Positions 1 to 8,628 are shown, counted from the stretch's first letter. The stretch: 38,293 nt of DNA from Mobiluncus sp034180645 (GCF_034180645.1 NZ_JAXFNY010000018.1:1-38293), one strand, 5' to 3'. Notes: generated by a model from the letters alone, not told the origin. Numbers and translations: made by a program.

Positions 1-157
1 GCTGGCGCTGTGGAAGAGTGCGCTTAACGCTCATTGCACGAGGGCCACCGAGAGGGACGTCTCGCGAGGTGATGATCTCTACTTTTGCGCCGCCTGCGCA
101 CCGTGGTGGGCGTGGAGTGACTTCGCGTTCTTCGGGGGAAATATTCATATCGGACAT
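1..157 (-). CDS. Pirin family protein (N-terminal fragment, runs off left edge)
   Basis: The first 52 codons of a leftward gene are present. They end in the stretch DVPLGGPRAMSVKRTLPQR, which is the conserved N-terminal block of pirins (cupin-fold iron-binding proteins, often co-regulators or quercetinase-like). The start is the ATG at 157-155, behind a GGAGAG Shine-Dalgarno with about 4-5 nt spacing; a second ATG lies three codons in. A TATACT hexamer on the minus strand at 184-189 could be the -10 box, but no good -35 is visible. The catalytic cupin residues lie outside the window, so activity cannot be judged. Confidence 0.8.
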   Translation of the reverse strand, partial: MSDMNISPEEREVTPRPPRCAGGAKVEIITSRDVPLGGPRAMSVKRTLPQRQ

Positions 158-224
158 TGCCTCTCCTTTCGCTCTGGAGACTAAGTATAGTGCCGAGCGT
201 CACGGTTTGCAGAGCGGCCTGGTA

Positions 225-260
225 TTGACAAGTATATGCATACACGAGAATAATTATGCA
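225..260 (+). promoter_or_regulatory. Rightward promoter-like sequence with overlapping dyad
   Basis: TTGACA (225-230), an 18-bp spacer and AATAAT (249-254) form a near-consensus sigma-A promoter. The dyad TGCATA (237-242) / TATGCA (255-260) overlaps the -10 and could be an operator. No convincing rightward gene follows, so it may drive an antisense or non-coding transcript, or be chance in an AT-rich patch. The tandem CAGCGGCA units just downstream (about 261-278) are a short simple repeat. Confidence 0.3.
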
Positions 261-390
261 CAGCGGCACAGCGGCACAGCCATATATGACCATGTGAGAT
301 GTAGCGAAGGGAAGGCGAACGAGTGCATTGCTATCAAGCGGTACGCTCTGGCGAGGGCGACACACCTCGCAACTCGATAAGTTCTACCTC

Positions 391-1102
391 TCAGGCGCTC
401 GGCGGTGCGCAGACTCCACCGCGAGATGCGAAGCGTTCTGGCGTTGAGACGCCCTTGCCTCCTTTCTGTCCTGAACACTTCGTTGCGCACAAGTGGAAGG
501 CCAGTGAAAGCTTCAGTCTTGACGTCGCAGCGCTCAGTAAATATAGCGACGTCATTAATCTCTCGATCGTCAACTGCTTGTTCACGACCTTCGGGGCGAA
601 GTCGAGACGGTTCTCGACCCGCGTCAGCTCCTGCACGCTCGGGAAGACCTTCATCGTGACCGGCAGAGCCCCCCTCACGTGTCACCATCAGCGACCACAT
701 GAGGTCGCGGTCCTCCTGCGAGTCCTCCTCGATGCCCTCGGGGAGTTTGTAACCCCCATGAGCGAGCACACCGTGAGGTTCACGCGAAAAGTTTGCGCGT
801 GTGTTGATGTTGAGCAGGTCAGACTGGTGGTGTTTTTCCTCCCACATCTGTCGCGAGCCTGTGAGAGCCTCACGAGACTCTCTCCACAGGTCGGCGAGAC
901 CGAAGAGGTCAAGACCGTCGACCACAACCAAAGGAGCGGCGGCAATGGGGCTCTCCCCATACAACTCTGCCGCCGTTGAGAGAAAGCCCAGGTCAGAAGG
1001 GATTTTTTGAGGGCTCTCACTTGAAGATAAGCTCTTATCTTCAAGTTTTTCGACCCCGCGAAGCACCTTTTCTTCAAGAGGTTTCAAGGCTTGCGAACTC
1101 AC
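391..1102 (-). pseudogene. Probably frameshifted gene of unknown function, coupled to the HTH gene
   Basis: A leftward reading frame starts with GTG at 1102-1100 and overlaps the stop of the upstream HTH gene by 4 nt (GTGA), typical of translational coupling. For about 145 codons it has ordinary protein composition, including VVVDGLDLFGLADLW and NINTRANFSREPHGVLAHGG. Near 660-680 the frame becomes Arg/Glu-rich and implausible, while an adjacent minus-strand frame continues with sensible composition (MKVFPSVQELTRVENRLDF, then RLMTSLYLLSAATS) and stops at 391. The simplest reading is one gene of about 235 codons with a frameshift. I do not recognise the family. The alternative is a genuine shorter protein followed by non-coding DNA. 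Confidence 0.4.
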
Positions 1103-1395
1103 CTGGAACCACCCCCGAGAGCAACTCGAAGGCGGGCGATTTGATCGTCACTCAAACGGGGAGCGGCATCGACAAGTGCCTTGATGTGAGGCTCAACGGG
1201 GTCGATGCCCATCGGAACGGCAAGGGCTTCGAGGTCTTCGCGCAGAACCTTGACGCGATTACCGGTCTTATAGGCGGGCAGGCGGCCTTGCGCAATCCAC
1301 GAGCGGAGCGTGGAGTAAGCGCCGAAGCCTTCGGCCACGGCTTCCTGAAGAGTGAGGTAATGCGTCCGATCGGACGAAGGGGAGTAGGTTCCCAT
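1099..1395 (-). CDS. Excisionase-like helix-turn-helix DNA-binding protein
   Basis: A 98-residue protein. Residues about 10-60 (YLTLQEAVAEGFGAYSTLRSW, then GRLPAYKTGNRVKVLREDLEAL) match the MerR-like helix-turn-helix of the excisionase/HTH_17 group: a recognition helix, then a wing ending in the typical R-x-DLEAL. I chose the ATG at 1395-1393 because GGAG lies 7 nt upstream; an in-frame ATG at 1503 adds 36 residues of atypical sequence that looks like leader RNA. The gene is preceded by a roughly 320-nt structured leader and overlaps the next gene by 4 nt. It could be a mobile-element excisionase or a repressor; no integrase is adjacent. Confidence 0.72.
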   Translation of the reverse strand: MGTYSPSSDRTHYLTLQEAVAEGFGAYSTLRSWIAQGRLPAYKTGNRVKVLREDLEALAVPMGIDPVEPHIKALVDAAPRLSDDQIARLRVALGGGSR

Positions 1396-1718
1396 GGAAA
1401 GTCTCCAGATACGACGAAGTATCCGGAGAGGGGTGCTTTCCCGGCTTGCTGTTTGGGCGGCCTGATGTACCGTGCTCAACTCGCTAATGGGCGGACCCGC
1501 CATTGCTTTACAGGAGCGCTAACTCCATACCCAGCCTCTTCTGGCGCCTGACCTGCCGTGCCAGGGCGTTACCCAGCTCACTTCGTCGGAGGATTTACCG
1601 GCTGCTTGGCCGTTCGGTGTGCTACACCGTGGGAGGAGAATTTCCGGCCGGAGCCCACTCCCATCCACCCTCGGGGTTATCCCCTCTCTAGCGGCTCGCG
1701 TGTCGTCGCTAGAGAGCT
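1396..1718 (-). other. Long hairpin-rich 5' leader (candidate structured RNA)
   Basis: Between the promoter (-10 at 1725-1730) and the HTH start lies about 320 nt without a convincing gene. On the minus strand it begins with a perfect 10-bp stem (1707-1716 pairing with 1684-1693, 13-nt loop). Further on it contains CGGTGT-AGC-ACACCG, GGAG-TTAGCG-CTCC and, just before the ribosome site, GATAC-TTCGTC-GTATC. I could not match it to a known riboswitch, RNase P, tmRNA or group I/II intron core. It may be a regulatory leader or a stable RNA. Confidence 0.35.
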
Positions 1719-1724
1719 AACGCG

Positions 1725-1754
1725 ATTATAACACAAGGTGTCAAATGAGGGCAA
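1725..1754 (-). promoter_or_regulatory. Strong extended -10 promoter for the HTH gene
   Basis: On the minus strand TTGCCC (1754-1749), an 18-bp spacer and a perfect TATAAT (1730-1725) preceded by TGT (extended -10 TGn) form a strong promoter. Transcription should start near 1718, immediately before the first hairpin of the leader. Confidence 0.6.
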
Positions 1755-1974
1755 GTAGCATTAAGTTGGAGATGTTTCTATGATGTACGCAACTTACGCA
1801 ATGCGGTCGAGTTCAAGTTCAACGTCTAGCTCTCGCGGGCAACTTCGCGGGCTACCGCGCCCACCCATCAGGTAGGGCACTGCTAGCTTCTCGGTTTACC
1901 AGCCAAACTGCGTACAACAATAACCTTTAGCCCACGAGTGAGGGGCGGGGGTGTTGCTAATTTGCGTTTAAAAC
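1755..1974. other. Intergenic stretch without recognised features
   Basis: This lies between the leftward HTH promoter and the hypD terminator. Both strands were read for tRNA-like folds and short genes and none was found. It holds only short inverted words around GCGGGC. Confidence 0.5.
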
Positions 1975-2005
1975 GGGGTTGCTGGTTATATAAGCCAGCA
2001 ACCCC
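1975..2005 (-). terminator. Intrinsic terminator of the hypCD transcript
   Basis: A perfect 11-bp stem, GGGGTTGCTGG (1975-1985) / CCAGCAACCCC (1995-2005), has a 9-nt AT-rich loop and lies about 50 nt beyond the hypD stop. On the minus strand it is followed by CGTTTT, a short U-tract. Confidence 0.75.
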
Positions 2006-2056
2006 AATCTAATCACCGATTTCATACAACTCGGCGCGAGCCTGGTTCCCGCGAGC

Positions 2057-3205
2057 CTAGTCCTCTATCACGATAGCGTGGGCGGTCTCCCGGTCGATAC
2101 GACCGAAGTTATAGAACGCGGCACAGGCTCCTTCGGGGGAAACCATGCAGGTCCCGATGGGTTTCTCTGGCGAGCAAGCAGTGCCGAACACTTTGCATTC
2201 CCACGGTTTAATCCGCCCGGTCAGCACGGAGCCGCATTCGCAGGCCGGCGGGTCAGGCACCCGCTGGCCGGGAACGTCAAACAGCCGTTCGGCGTCCCAG
2301 GCAGCGAACTCCTCAGAAATCCCCATGCCGGAATACGGCATCCACCCCAAGCCGCGCCACTCGAATGTGTCGCGGGTAGCAAACACACGATCCAACAACC
2401 GCAAAGCCGCCGGATTCCCGCCATCGCGCACGACCCTAGAATACTGGTTTTCCACCCGAGTCTCGCCGCGGTCTACCGCCCCGCTGGTGTACTGGTCGAT
2501 GAGCATCGCCACGGACTGCAAAATATCCAACGGCTCGAAACCGGTCACGACCACGGGTTTGTTGTATTCCTCAGGCAGGAATTTGAACGCGTTCGAACCC
2601 ACCACGGTCGCCACGTGTCCCGGCCCGATAAACCCGTCAATCCGTGTCTCATCAGCCCCGACAATAGCTCGCAAGGGCGGCTCAATTTTGACGTGGTTGG
2701 AAAACACGGAAAAGTTCCGCACCTGCTGTTTCTGAGCCGCCACCAGGGTCACTGCCGTGGAGGGCGCGGTCGTTTCAAACCCGATAGCAAAGAAAACGAC
2801 CTGTTTATCCGGGTTTTCTTTGGCAATTTTCAGGGCATCCAACGGGGAATACACGAACCGCACATCGCAACCGCGCGCACGAGCCTGCAGCAAAGACTCT
2901 TGTGAACCGGGAACCCGCATCATGTCCCCAAAAGTCGTCAAAATCACGTCCGGCTGATTCGCCAGCCACAGCGCATCATCCACCCGTCCCATCGGAATAA
3001 CACACACCGGACAGCCGGGACCGTGAATAAACTGGACGTTTTCCGGCAGCAAATGCTCCAACCCGTGACGGTAAATCGTGTGGGTGTGGCCTCCGCAAAT
3101 CTCCATAAACGCCAGCGGGCGTTCAAAATGGGCGGCCTCAGCGTTGATGCGACCGACCAGTTTCCGGGCGAACTCGGGGTCGCGAAATTCGTCAACGTAC
3201 TTCAT
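2057..3205 (-). CDS. hypD: HypD, iron-sulfur scaffold for Fe(CN)2CO assembly
   Basis: A full-length 382-residue HypD. With HypC it holds the iron atom while HypE/HypF-derived cyanide and the CO ligand are attached, before transfer to the hydrogenase large subunit. Diagnostic blocks are ICGGHTH with Cys37, GPGCPVCVIP with Cys65 and Cys68, and a C-terminal cluster-binding region with CEC, WEC, TAC and GTC cysteines followed by FYNFGR. It is downstream of hypC by 68 nt on the same strand, a hypCD unit ending in a clear terminator. The start ATG at 3205-3203 has only a weak purine-rich ribosome site (GAGAG about 12 nt upstream). All expected cysteines are present, so I predict it is functional. 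Confidence 0.97.
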   Translation of the reverse strand: MKYVDEFRDPEFARKLVGRINAEAAHFERPLAFMEICGGHTHTIYRHGLEHLLPENVQFIHGPGCPVCVIPMGRVDDALWLANQPDVILTTFGDMMRVPGSQESLLQARARGCDVRFVYSPLDALKIAKENPDKQVVFFAIGFETTAPSTAVTLVAAQKQQVRNFSVFSNHVKIEPPLRAIVGADETRIDGFIGPGHVATVVGSNAFKFLPEEYNKPVVVTGFEPLDILQSVAMLIDQYTSGAVDRGETRVENQYSRVVRDGGNPAALRLLDRVFATRDTFEWRGLGWMPYSGMGISEEFAAWDAERLFDVPGQRVPDPPACECGSVLTGRIKPWECKVFGTACSPEKPIGTCMVSPEGACAAFYNFGRIDRETAHAIVIED

Positions 3206-3273
3206 CTCGTGATTGCTCTCTTCTCGACAGATTCCTCGACAGGCTTTCGTGCGGGCGCCGGGGACAGGATGCC

Positions 3274-3543
3274 CTAATCCGCCGAAGTCGTCTTAAACTG
3301 TTCCAACTCGCTCTCAAACTGGCCCAGTTTCTTAATTTGATCCAGGGTGGTGGCGGCTTCCGCAGCGTCAATCTTGGACATGGCGAAACCAACGTGCACC
3401 AGCACCCAATCGCCGACCTTGACGTCCTCGTCCATCAGCAAATCCGTGGAAATCATGCGTTCCACCCCGGACAGTGACACTTTCGCCCGTCCGCTTTCCG
3501 CCTCGTCAAATGCCACAATCTCGGCAGGCACTCCCAAACACAT
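3274..3543 (-). CDS. hypC: HypC family chaperone (first copy)
   Basis: An 89-residue HypC/HupF-family chaperone starting MCLGVPAEIV. Cys2 after Met removal is the family's metal and partner ligand, so I chose the ATG at 3543-3541 with AAGGGGGG 6 nt upstream rather than the ATG 18 nt earlier, which would bury the cysteine. HypC binds HypD and then escorts the Fe(CN)2CO unit to the large subunit. The body VGDWVLVHVGFAMSKID is the conserved beta-barrel segment. It is transcribed leftwards with hypD and divergently from hypE. A second, different HypC lies at 15297-15524. Confidence 0.95.
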   Translation of the reverse strand: MCLGVPAEIVAFDEAESGRAKVSLSGVERMISTDLLMDEDVKVGDWVLVHVGFAMSKIDAAEAATTLDQIKKLGQFESELEQFKTTSAD

Positions 3544-3715
3544 CGGCTGCCCCCCTTCCATCTACCATTCCAGATTACTTGCATTTTCCCAGTCCGTCCA
3601 AAAGATGAAAAAGGCGAGTCGTTTGTGCGATTATCAATGTGTGGATCCGAAAAACCGCCTAAACCAAGATGAATCGCAAGTGAACTCGAATATCGCGCGG
3701 GTACGCCGCCGCGGA

Positions 3716-4774
3716 ATGCAGCTGAAAGACGACTATGTGACGCTTTCTCACGGGGCGGGGGGTAAGGCTTCAGCAGCCCTGGTCGAACAGGTTTTCGTCC
3801 CCGGTTACGGCAACGAGGTTCTCGAGGAGCTGACCGACGCCGGGGTGCTTCCCCTAGCGGAACTGCTCACGGGTTTGACCGCGGAGGGCACAAGCCCGGT
3901 GGGCGGCAAACTCGCGATGTCTACCGATTCTTATGTGGTCAATCCGCTGATTTTCCCCGGCGGCTCCATCGGGGAACTGGCGGTGAACGGCACGGTCAAC
4001 GACCTGGCGGTCAGCGGGGCTATTCCGAAAGTCATCAGTGCCGGTTTCATCCTGGAAGAGGGCCTGCCCATCGCAGATTTGCGCCGGGAAGTCCAGGCAA
4101 TGCGCGATGCCGCCGAGGCGGCGGGGGTGCGGATTATCACCGGAGACACCAAGGTCGTGCCCCAGGGCAGTGGCGACAAGCTGTTCATCAACACAGCCGG
4201 GGTCGGGATTGTGCCGGCAGGTAGGGAACTGGGCGCCAGCAAAGTGCAGCGCGGGGATCGCCTGATTGTGTCCGGCGCGATTGCTGACCACGGTATGTCG
4301 GTCATGATGGCGCGGGGTGACCTGGCTATTCAGGCTCCCATCAAATCCGATACCAGAGCGGTCAATCACCTGGTGGAAGCCCTAATAGAGGCGGTTCCAG
4401 AGACCCGCTGGATGCGTGACGCAACCCGCGGCGGCTTGGGAACCGTGTTGAATGAGCTGGCGATTGCGACCGGCTGGGGCATCGCCATCGAGGATGAGGC
4501 CGTGCCGGTGCACGAGATGACTCGTGGAGCGTGCGACATGTTGGGGATTGACCCGATTTATGTCGCCAACGAGGGCATGTTTGTGGCTGTGGTTCCGGCT
4601 GACCAGGCCGATGCGGCCGTGGCGGCGCTGCGGAAACTGCCCGGCGGCGAGGAAGCGGCGAATATCGGTAGGGTTGTGTCCAAACCGGAGTCCTCGGTCG
4701 TGATGGTAACCGCGTTTTCCGGCACCCGCATGATAGATATGCTGGTCGGCGACCCGCTGCCGCGGATTTGCTAA
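3716..4774 (+). CDS. hypE: HypE, carbamoyl-phosphate-derived thiocyanate synthase
   Basis: A 352-residue HypE of the PurM/AIR synthetase fold. It dehydrates the thiocarboxamide that HypF places on its C-terminal cysteine, giving the cyanide ligand of the active-site iron. Visible are TLSHGAGGK near the N-terminus, the DSYVV and GTVNDLAVSGA blocks that bind ATP and metal, and the invariant C-terminal PRIC ending in the acceptor Cys. The ATG at 3716 puts the first motif at the usual distance. In-frame starts at 3605 (ATG) or 3680 (GTG) would lengthen the N-terminus, and no ribosome site is strong, so the start is the least certain part. It is divergent from hypC and convergent with hypF. Confidence 0.95.
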   Translation: MQLKDDYVTLSHGAGGKASAALVEQVFVPGYGNEVLEELTDAGVLPLAELLTGLTAEGTSPVGGKLAMSTDSYVVNPLIFPGGSIGELAVNGTVNDLAVSGAIPKVISAGFILEEGLPIADLRREVQAMRDAAEAAGVRIITGDTKVVPQGSGDKLFINTAGVGIVPAGRELGASKVQRGDRLIVSGAIADHGMSVMMARGDLAIQAPIKSDTRAVNHLVEALIEAVPETRWMRDATRGGLGTVLNELAIATGWGIAIEDEAVPVHEMTRGACDMLGIDPIYVANEGMFVAVVPADQADAAVAALRKLPGGEEAANIGRVVSKPESSVVMVTAFSGTRMIDMLVGDPLPRIC

Positions 4775-4819
4775 CTCAAAAAGCCTGCGAAAATCTCGGT
4801 GTATCCAACTGGATTGTAT

Positions 4820-4885
4820 TTATAGGGGGAGAATAGCCGGGTAGCTGCCATTATTGGCAGCAATCGGGCATATCTCCCCCTATAA
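4820..4885. terminator. Large imperfect palindrome, likely bidirectional terminator between hypE and hypF
   Basis: The outer arms TTATAGGGGGAGA (4820-4832) and TCTCCCCCTATAA (4873-4885) are 13-bp perfect complements. Inside them GCTGCCA (4844-4850) / TGGCAGC (4855-4861) form a 7-bp hairpin with a TTAT loop. The two converging genes end on either side. There is no classical long U-tract, so termination is inferred from position and structure. Confidence 0.5.
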
Positions 4886-4945
4886 TCCACACCCGCCTGG
4901 TAGCAGTGGCGAGATTACCAGAGTTGGCACCGTAGAGTTGCCCCT

Positions 4946-7240
4946 TCAGCACGCGCCGAGAACTGCCGCCCACGCTTGCCCCAGGCTCAGACCCCCATCG
5001 TTGGGCGGAACGTTGCGGTGGGTCAGTACCCGGTATCCGCTCTCCTCCAGAAAATCCACAAAGTATCTGGTAAACAGGCGATTGAGGGCGACCCCACCGG
5101 TCAATCCCACCGTTTTTGCTTCGGCCTGCTCGGCGGCTTGACGGGCTTGATTCCCCAACAGTTGCGCTAACCCCACGTGGAAAGCCCAAGCCCGCTGACC
5201 GACCGGCCGGTCAGCCTCCCCCAACTGCTCGACAAGTTCCAGGTAGCTGTCCACCTGTGGCAAAACTGCCTCCGGGTGGGCTTTTACCCAGCCGGTAGCC
5301 ACGCGTTCCAGTTCCATCGCGGCCTGAGCCTCATAGGTCACCTCGGTGCGAATCCCTAAAATCGCCGCGGCCGCATCGAACATCCGCCCGCAACTGGTGG
5401 TCGTGCTCACCCCGAAACCACTGGCAAGCTGGCTTTTCACCAGTTCCAGTTCGGTTGATTTGCCTTGTCGCTCCCCGATTTCGGCGCTGATTATCTCCGT
5501 AATCCAGTCCAAGCCCCAATCGTGGGCAATCCCCAACGCGACCCGCCAGGGATAGCGCACTGCCCGGTCACCACCGACCAGGCTGAAAGTCGGCACGTGC
5601 GCACTTCGCTGCCACTGCGAACCCTCAATATTCAGGACTTCTCCGCCCCAAATGGTACCGTCCGTCCCGTAGCCGGTGCCATCCACCGCCACTACGACCG
5701 CCGGATCGAGCCAGGAATGTTCCACCAACAGGGAATAGGCGTGGGCGACGTGATGCTGCACCTGGGCCAGCTCGATGTCGTTAGAGGCGGCAAAACGCTC
5801 GGCCCAACTGACCGTGGAATAGTTCGGGTGCAGGTCACACACAACTTTCTCGGGTCGTTGTCGCTGGAAGTTCAGCATTTGCGTCACCGCTCGGTCGAAC
5901 GCTTCCTGGCTGGCGAGCGTGCCCATATCCCCGATATGCCCCGAAATATGCGCCCAGTTTCCGTTAGCTAGGCAGAACGTGTTTTTCAGTTCTCCACCCA
6001 CCGCCAATATCGGCACGGTGGCAGGTCGCGACAGCGCGACAGGCAGCGGCGCGTAGCCCCGAGAGCGCCGCGAAGGAATGGTGACCTGCGAGTTAGCCAG
6101 AAATACAGAGTCCTCCATCGGCAGGTGAATGTCGCGGTCGTGAAACACGAACGCATCGACTATTCCCGCCAGCCGCTCGGCGGCGTCTTCGTTCGTGAAA
6201 CACAGCGGTTCTCCCGCCAGGTTTCCCGACGTCGCCACCAGCGCCATCTGGGCACATTCCCCGCTCAGCAGCTCCAGGTGCAGCGGCGCGTAAGGCAGCA
6301 AAATCCCCACGTCCCCCAACCCGGGAGCAATCGCGGGAGCCAAGTCATATTCCGCTCCGAACGGAGCAATCACAATAGGACGGGCGGCGGTTTGCAGGGT
6401 ATGCAGCTGGTCCGCATCGAGCTGAGCCAGCCGGGCCGCAGCCGCAGCATCCCCCACCATGACCGCAAACGGCTTATCCCCCCGATTTTTCCGTTTCCGC
6501 AGCCGCGCGACCACCTCTTCGTTGCGGGCGTCGCACATGAGGTGAAAGCCGCCGATGCCTTTCACCGCCAGGATTTCCCCGGCACGCAGCCGCTGGCGGG
6601 CTTCGTCCAGAGCCGCGGCTATCAACGGCCGGCGGTCCCCTTCGGGTGGGCGCAAATCCGGGACGTCAGCGGGGCTGGCCCACAGCACTGGACCGCAGTC
6701 GTAGCAGCTGACGGGCTGGGCGTGATAACGCCGGTTGGTCGGGTTCGTGTATTCCTCGTGACAAGCGGGACACATCGGAAACTTCACCATAGTCGTGGTG
6801 TCGCGGTCATAAGGGAGGTCCACCATGATGGTGGCGCGTGGTCCGCAGTTCGTGCAGGTGGTGAAGGGATAGAGGTAGCGTCGGTTCGTCGGGTCAGCCA
6901 TTTCGGCTTGACAGTCGGGACAGGTGGCGGTGTCCGGGGGTATCAACGTGCGGGCGCCGGAACGACGGCGGGAAGGCACGATACGGAACTCAGTTTCGTC
7001 CTCCTGCTCGGGCAGGTCTTTGGACACGTTGCGCAACACGCTGGCCAGCGGAGGCAGGGTCGCCAGCATAGTTTCCATGAAACCCTCCACCGCCTCAAGC
7101 GTGCCTTGGGCTTCGATAAACACCGACTCGTCGTCATTACCCACGAAACCGGTGATGGGGAACTGGGCGGCGACCTGAGCAACGTGCGGGCGGAAACCGA
7201 CTCCCTGCACCACACCCCGCAACTCATACGCTCGGCGCAT
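4946..7240 (-). CDS. hypF: HypF carbamoyltransferase
   Basis: A 764-residue HypF with all domains in order. An acylphosphatase domain (VQGVGFRP at about 11-18) is followed by two zinc fingers: C107/C110 with C129/C132, and C157/C160 with C179/C182, in the typical CPDC...CTNCGPR and CPAC...CYDCGP arrangement. A YrdC-like domain (about 200-380) and a Kae1-like carbamoyltransferase domain (HHVAHAY, DGTGYGTDGTIWGGE) complete it. It activates carbamoyl phosphate and transfers the carbamoyl group to the HypE C-terminal cysteine. The start ATG at 7240-7238 is set by CCTCCT-complement AGGAGG six nt upstream. It is divergent from hypA. Length and motifs are normal for the family. Confidence 0.97.
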   Translation of the reverse strand: MRRAYELRGVVQGVGFRPHVAQVAAQFPITGFVGNDDESVFIEAQGTLEAVEGFMETMLATLPPLASVLRNVSKDLPEQEDETEFRIVPSRRRSGARTLIPPDTATCPDCQAEMADPTNRRYLYPFTTCTNCGPRATIMVDLPYDRDTTTMVKFPMCPACHEEYTNPTNRRYHAQPVSCYDCGPVLWASPADVPDLRPPEGDRRPLIAAALDEARQRLRAGEILAVKGIGGFHLMCDARNEEVVARLRKRKNRGDKPFAVMVGDAAAAARLAQLDADQLHTLQTAARPIVIAPFGAEYDLAPAIAPGLGDVGILLPYAPLHLELLSGECAQMALVATSGNLAGEPLCFTNEDAAERLAGIVDAFVFHDRDIHLPMEDSVFLANSQVTIPSRRSRGYAPLPVALSRPATVPILAVGGELKNTFCLANGNWAHISGHIGDMGTLASQEAFDRAVTQMLNFQRQRPEKVVCDLHPNYSTVSWAERFAASNDIELAQVQHHVAHAYSLLVEHSWLDPAVVVAVDGTGYGTDGTIWGGEVLNIEGSQWQRSAHVPTFSLVGGDRAVRYPWRVALGIAHDWGLDWITEIISAEIGERQGKSTELELVKSQLASGFGVSTTTSCGRMFDAAAAILGIRTEVTYEAQAAMELERVATGWVKAHPEAVLPQVDSYLELVEQLGEADRPVGQRAWAFHVGLAQLLGNQARQAAEQAEAKTVGLTGGVALNRLFTRYFVDFLEESGYRVLTHRNVPPNDGGLSLGQAWAAVLGAC

Positions 7241-7359
7241 CTCTAACCTCCTGTCCGCGATCTGGCTCACCCCTAAGCCTAGTAGTTCTGACGTCCTAAG
7301 GCAGAAAACGGTAAGGTGGAATGCGCCGCGAGGAACCCGAAACTCAGTGAGGAGACAAT

Positions 7360-7710
7360 ATGCACGAAGTCGCCTTGTCCCAACAACTCGCTCGCGTGGT
7401 AGCGCGCGGGGCGGCGGGACGCGAAGTACTGTCTGTCCAGGTAGAAGTCGGACATCTGCGTCAGGTTGTGCCCGAGGCGCTGCGCTTTGCTTGGAGTGCG
7501 GTACGAAAAAGCACCCTCCGGGGTCCCGCCGAGCTGCACATCACCGAGATTCCGGCAGTCGTCGTCTGTCGGGAATGCCAGGCGAAAACGCAGCTGGGCG
7601 AGTATCTGGATTTCCGTTGCGGCCAGTGTTCTTCCCGTGAGGTCCAGACAATCAGCGGCGAAGAGTTTAGAGTGGTATCGATAGATGTCACGCCAGAGAG
7701 GAATCACTAA
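7360..7710 (+). CDS. hypA: HypA nickel metallochaperone (first copy)
   Basis: A 116-residue HypA that delivers nickel to the hydrogenase large subunit together with HypB. The N-terminal MHEVALSQ supplies the nickel-binding Met-His-Glu, and the zinc-binding cysteines are CRECQ and CGQCSS. GAGGAGA lies 5 nt before the ATG. It is followed after one base by hypB, so the pair is translationally linked. Divergent hypF lies 119 bp away, so the promoter must sit within that short interval. A second HypA is encoded on the opposite strand at 13571-13957. Confidence 0.95.
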   Translation: MHEVALSQQLARVVARGAAGREVLSVQVEVGHLRQVVPEALRFAWSAVRKSTLRGPAELHITEIPAVVVCRECQAKTQLGEYLDFRCGQCSSREVQTISGEEFRVVSIDVTPERNH

Positions 7711-7711
7711 C

Positions 7712-8500
7712 ATGGGACGTTTTCATCGCCACGACGACGGCACAGTACACGAACATGACCACGGGGATCATCCCCACCACCACGACCACGGCGAGTACGT
7801 GGCAGACCCGGAAGTTATCGGGGATCACTCGGGATACGACACCGAACGCGAACGCATCGAGATTTTGGAAGACATCTATGCGGAAAATGACCACTTAGCC
7901 CAGCACAACCGGGAATCTTTCGCCGCACACGGGGTGAAAGTCGTGAACCTCATGAGTTCACCAGGGTCGGGCAAGACGACTTTGCTGGAGCGCACTTTGG
8001 CGCAGCTACAGGGCAAACTGCGGGTTGGAATCATTGAGGGCGACATTGAGACGCCGTTGGACGCCGAGCGGTTGAGCGGCTCCGGTGCCCAAATTTCCCT
8101 GTTGAATACCGGTCACGGTTTCGGCGGGGAATGTCACCTGGATGCCCCCATGGTGCATCACGCCCTGGACAATCTCGATTTGAGCCAGCTGGATTTGGTC
8201 ATTATCGAAAACGTGGGCAACCTGGTGTGCCCAGCCGAATTTGATGTCGGCGAGACCGCGAAAGCCATGCTGTTCTCGATTACAGAGGGCGAGGACAAGC
8301 CGTTGAAGTATCCGGTCATGTTCCGCTCGGTGAAAATCGTGGTGGTGAACAAGATGGATTTGGCTCCCTACCTGAACTTCGACATGGACAAATTCCGCGG
8401 CTACCTCGAGCAGGTCAATCCGGGCGTGAAGGTTATCGAGATTTCCGCCCAGAATGGCGACGGTGTCGACGCGTGGGTTAAATGGCTGGAAAATCTGTGA
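7712..8500 (+). CDS. hypB: HypB nickel-insertion GTPase
   Basis: A 262-residue HypB. The N-terminal 35 residues are rich in His and Asp (MGRFHRHDDG...HDHGDHPHHHDHGEY), a nickel-storage stretch seen in many HypB proteins. The GTPase core has the P-loop SSPGSGKTT, the switch-region Cys in NLVCPAEFD that binds nickel in family members, and NKMD for guanine recognition. The ATG at 7712 was chosen because GAGAGGA precedes it and the His-rich region begins there; an ATG nine codons upstream overlaps hypA. It likely cotranscribes with hypA and drives GTP-dependent nickel release into HyaB. Confidence 0.96.
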   Translation: MGRFHRHDDGTVHEHDHGDHPHHHDHGEYVADPEVIGDHSGYDTERERIEILEDIYAENDHLAQHNRESFAAHGVKVVNLMSSPGSGKTTLLERTLAQLQGKLRVGIIEGDIETPLDAERLSGSGAQISLLNTGHGFGGECHLDAPMVHHALDNLDLSQLDLVIIENVGNLVCPAEFDVGETAKAMLFSITEGEDKPLKYPVMFRSVKIVVVNKMDLAPYLNFDMDKFRGYLEQVNPGVKVIEISAQNGDGVDAWVKWLENL

Positions 8501-8628
8501 ATTAATCATTTTCATTTTGCGAAAAAGGAATACAATTTTTACCCGGTTTTTAGGCTCAACTGCGAAAACGAGGTAGGATAATAGCATGGACGTTGTTGTC
8601 CAATTCGATACTACTGAGGGACCGCAAT

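Noticed and set aside
323..979. Rightward 218-codon frame after the promoter-like site at 225-254
   Set aside because: Arg/Ser/Thr-rich shadow of the leftward coding region, no ribosome site and no recognisable motif.
1755..1974. Possible tRNA or small gene between the HTH promoter and hypD terminator
   Set aside because: No cloverleaf or coding frame with a start signal was found on either strand.
6125..7246. Long rightward frames opposite hypF (also opposite hypD, the surface-protein gene and the SPFH gene)
   Set aside because: They lie entirely within well-supported genes on the other strand and have no family signatures, as expected in GC-rich DNA.
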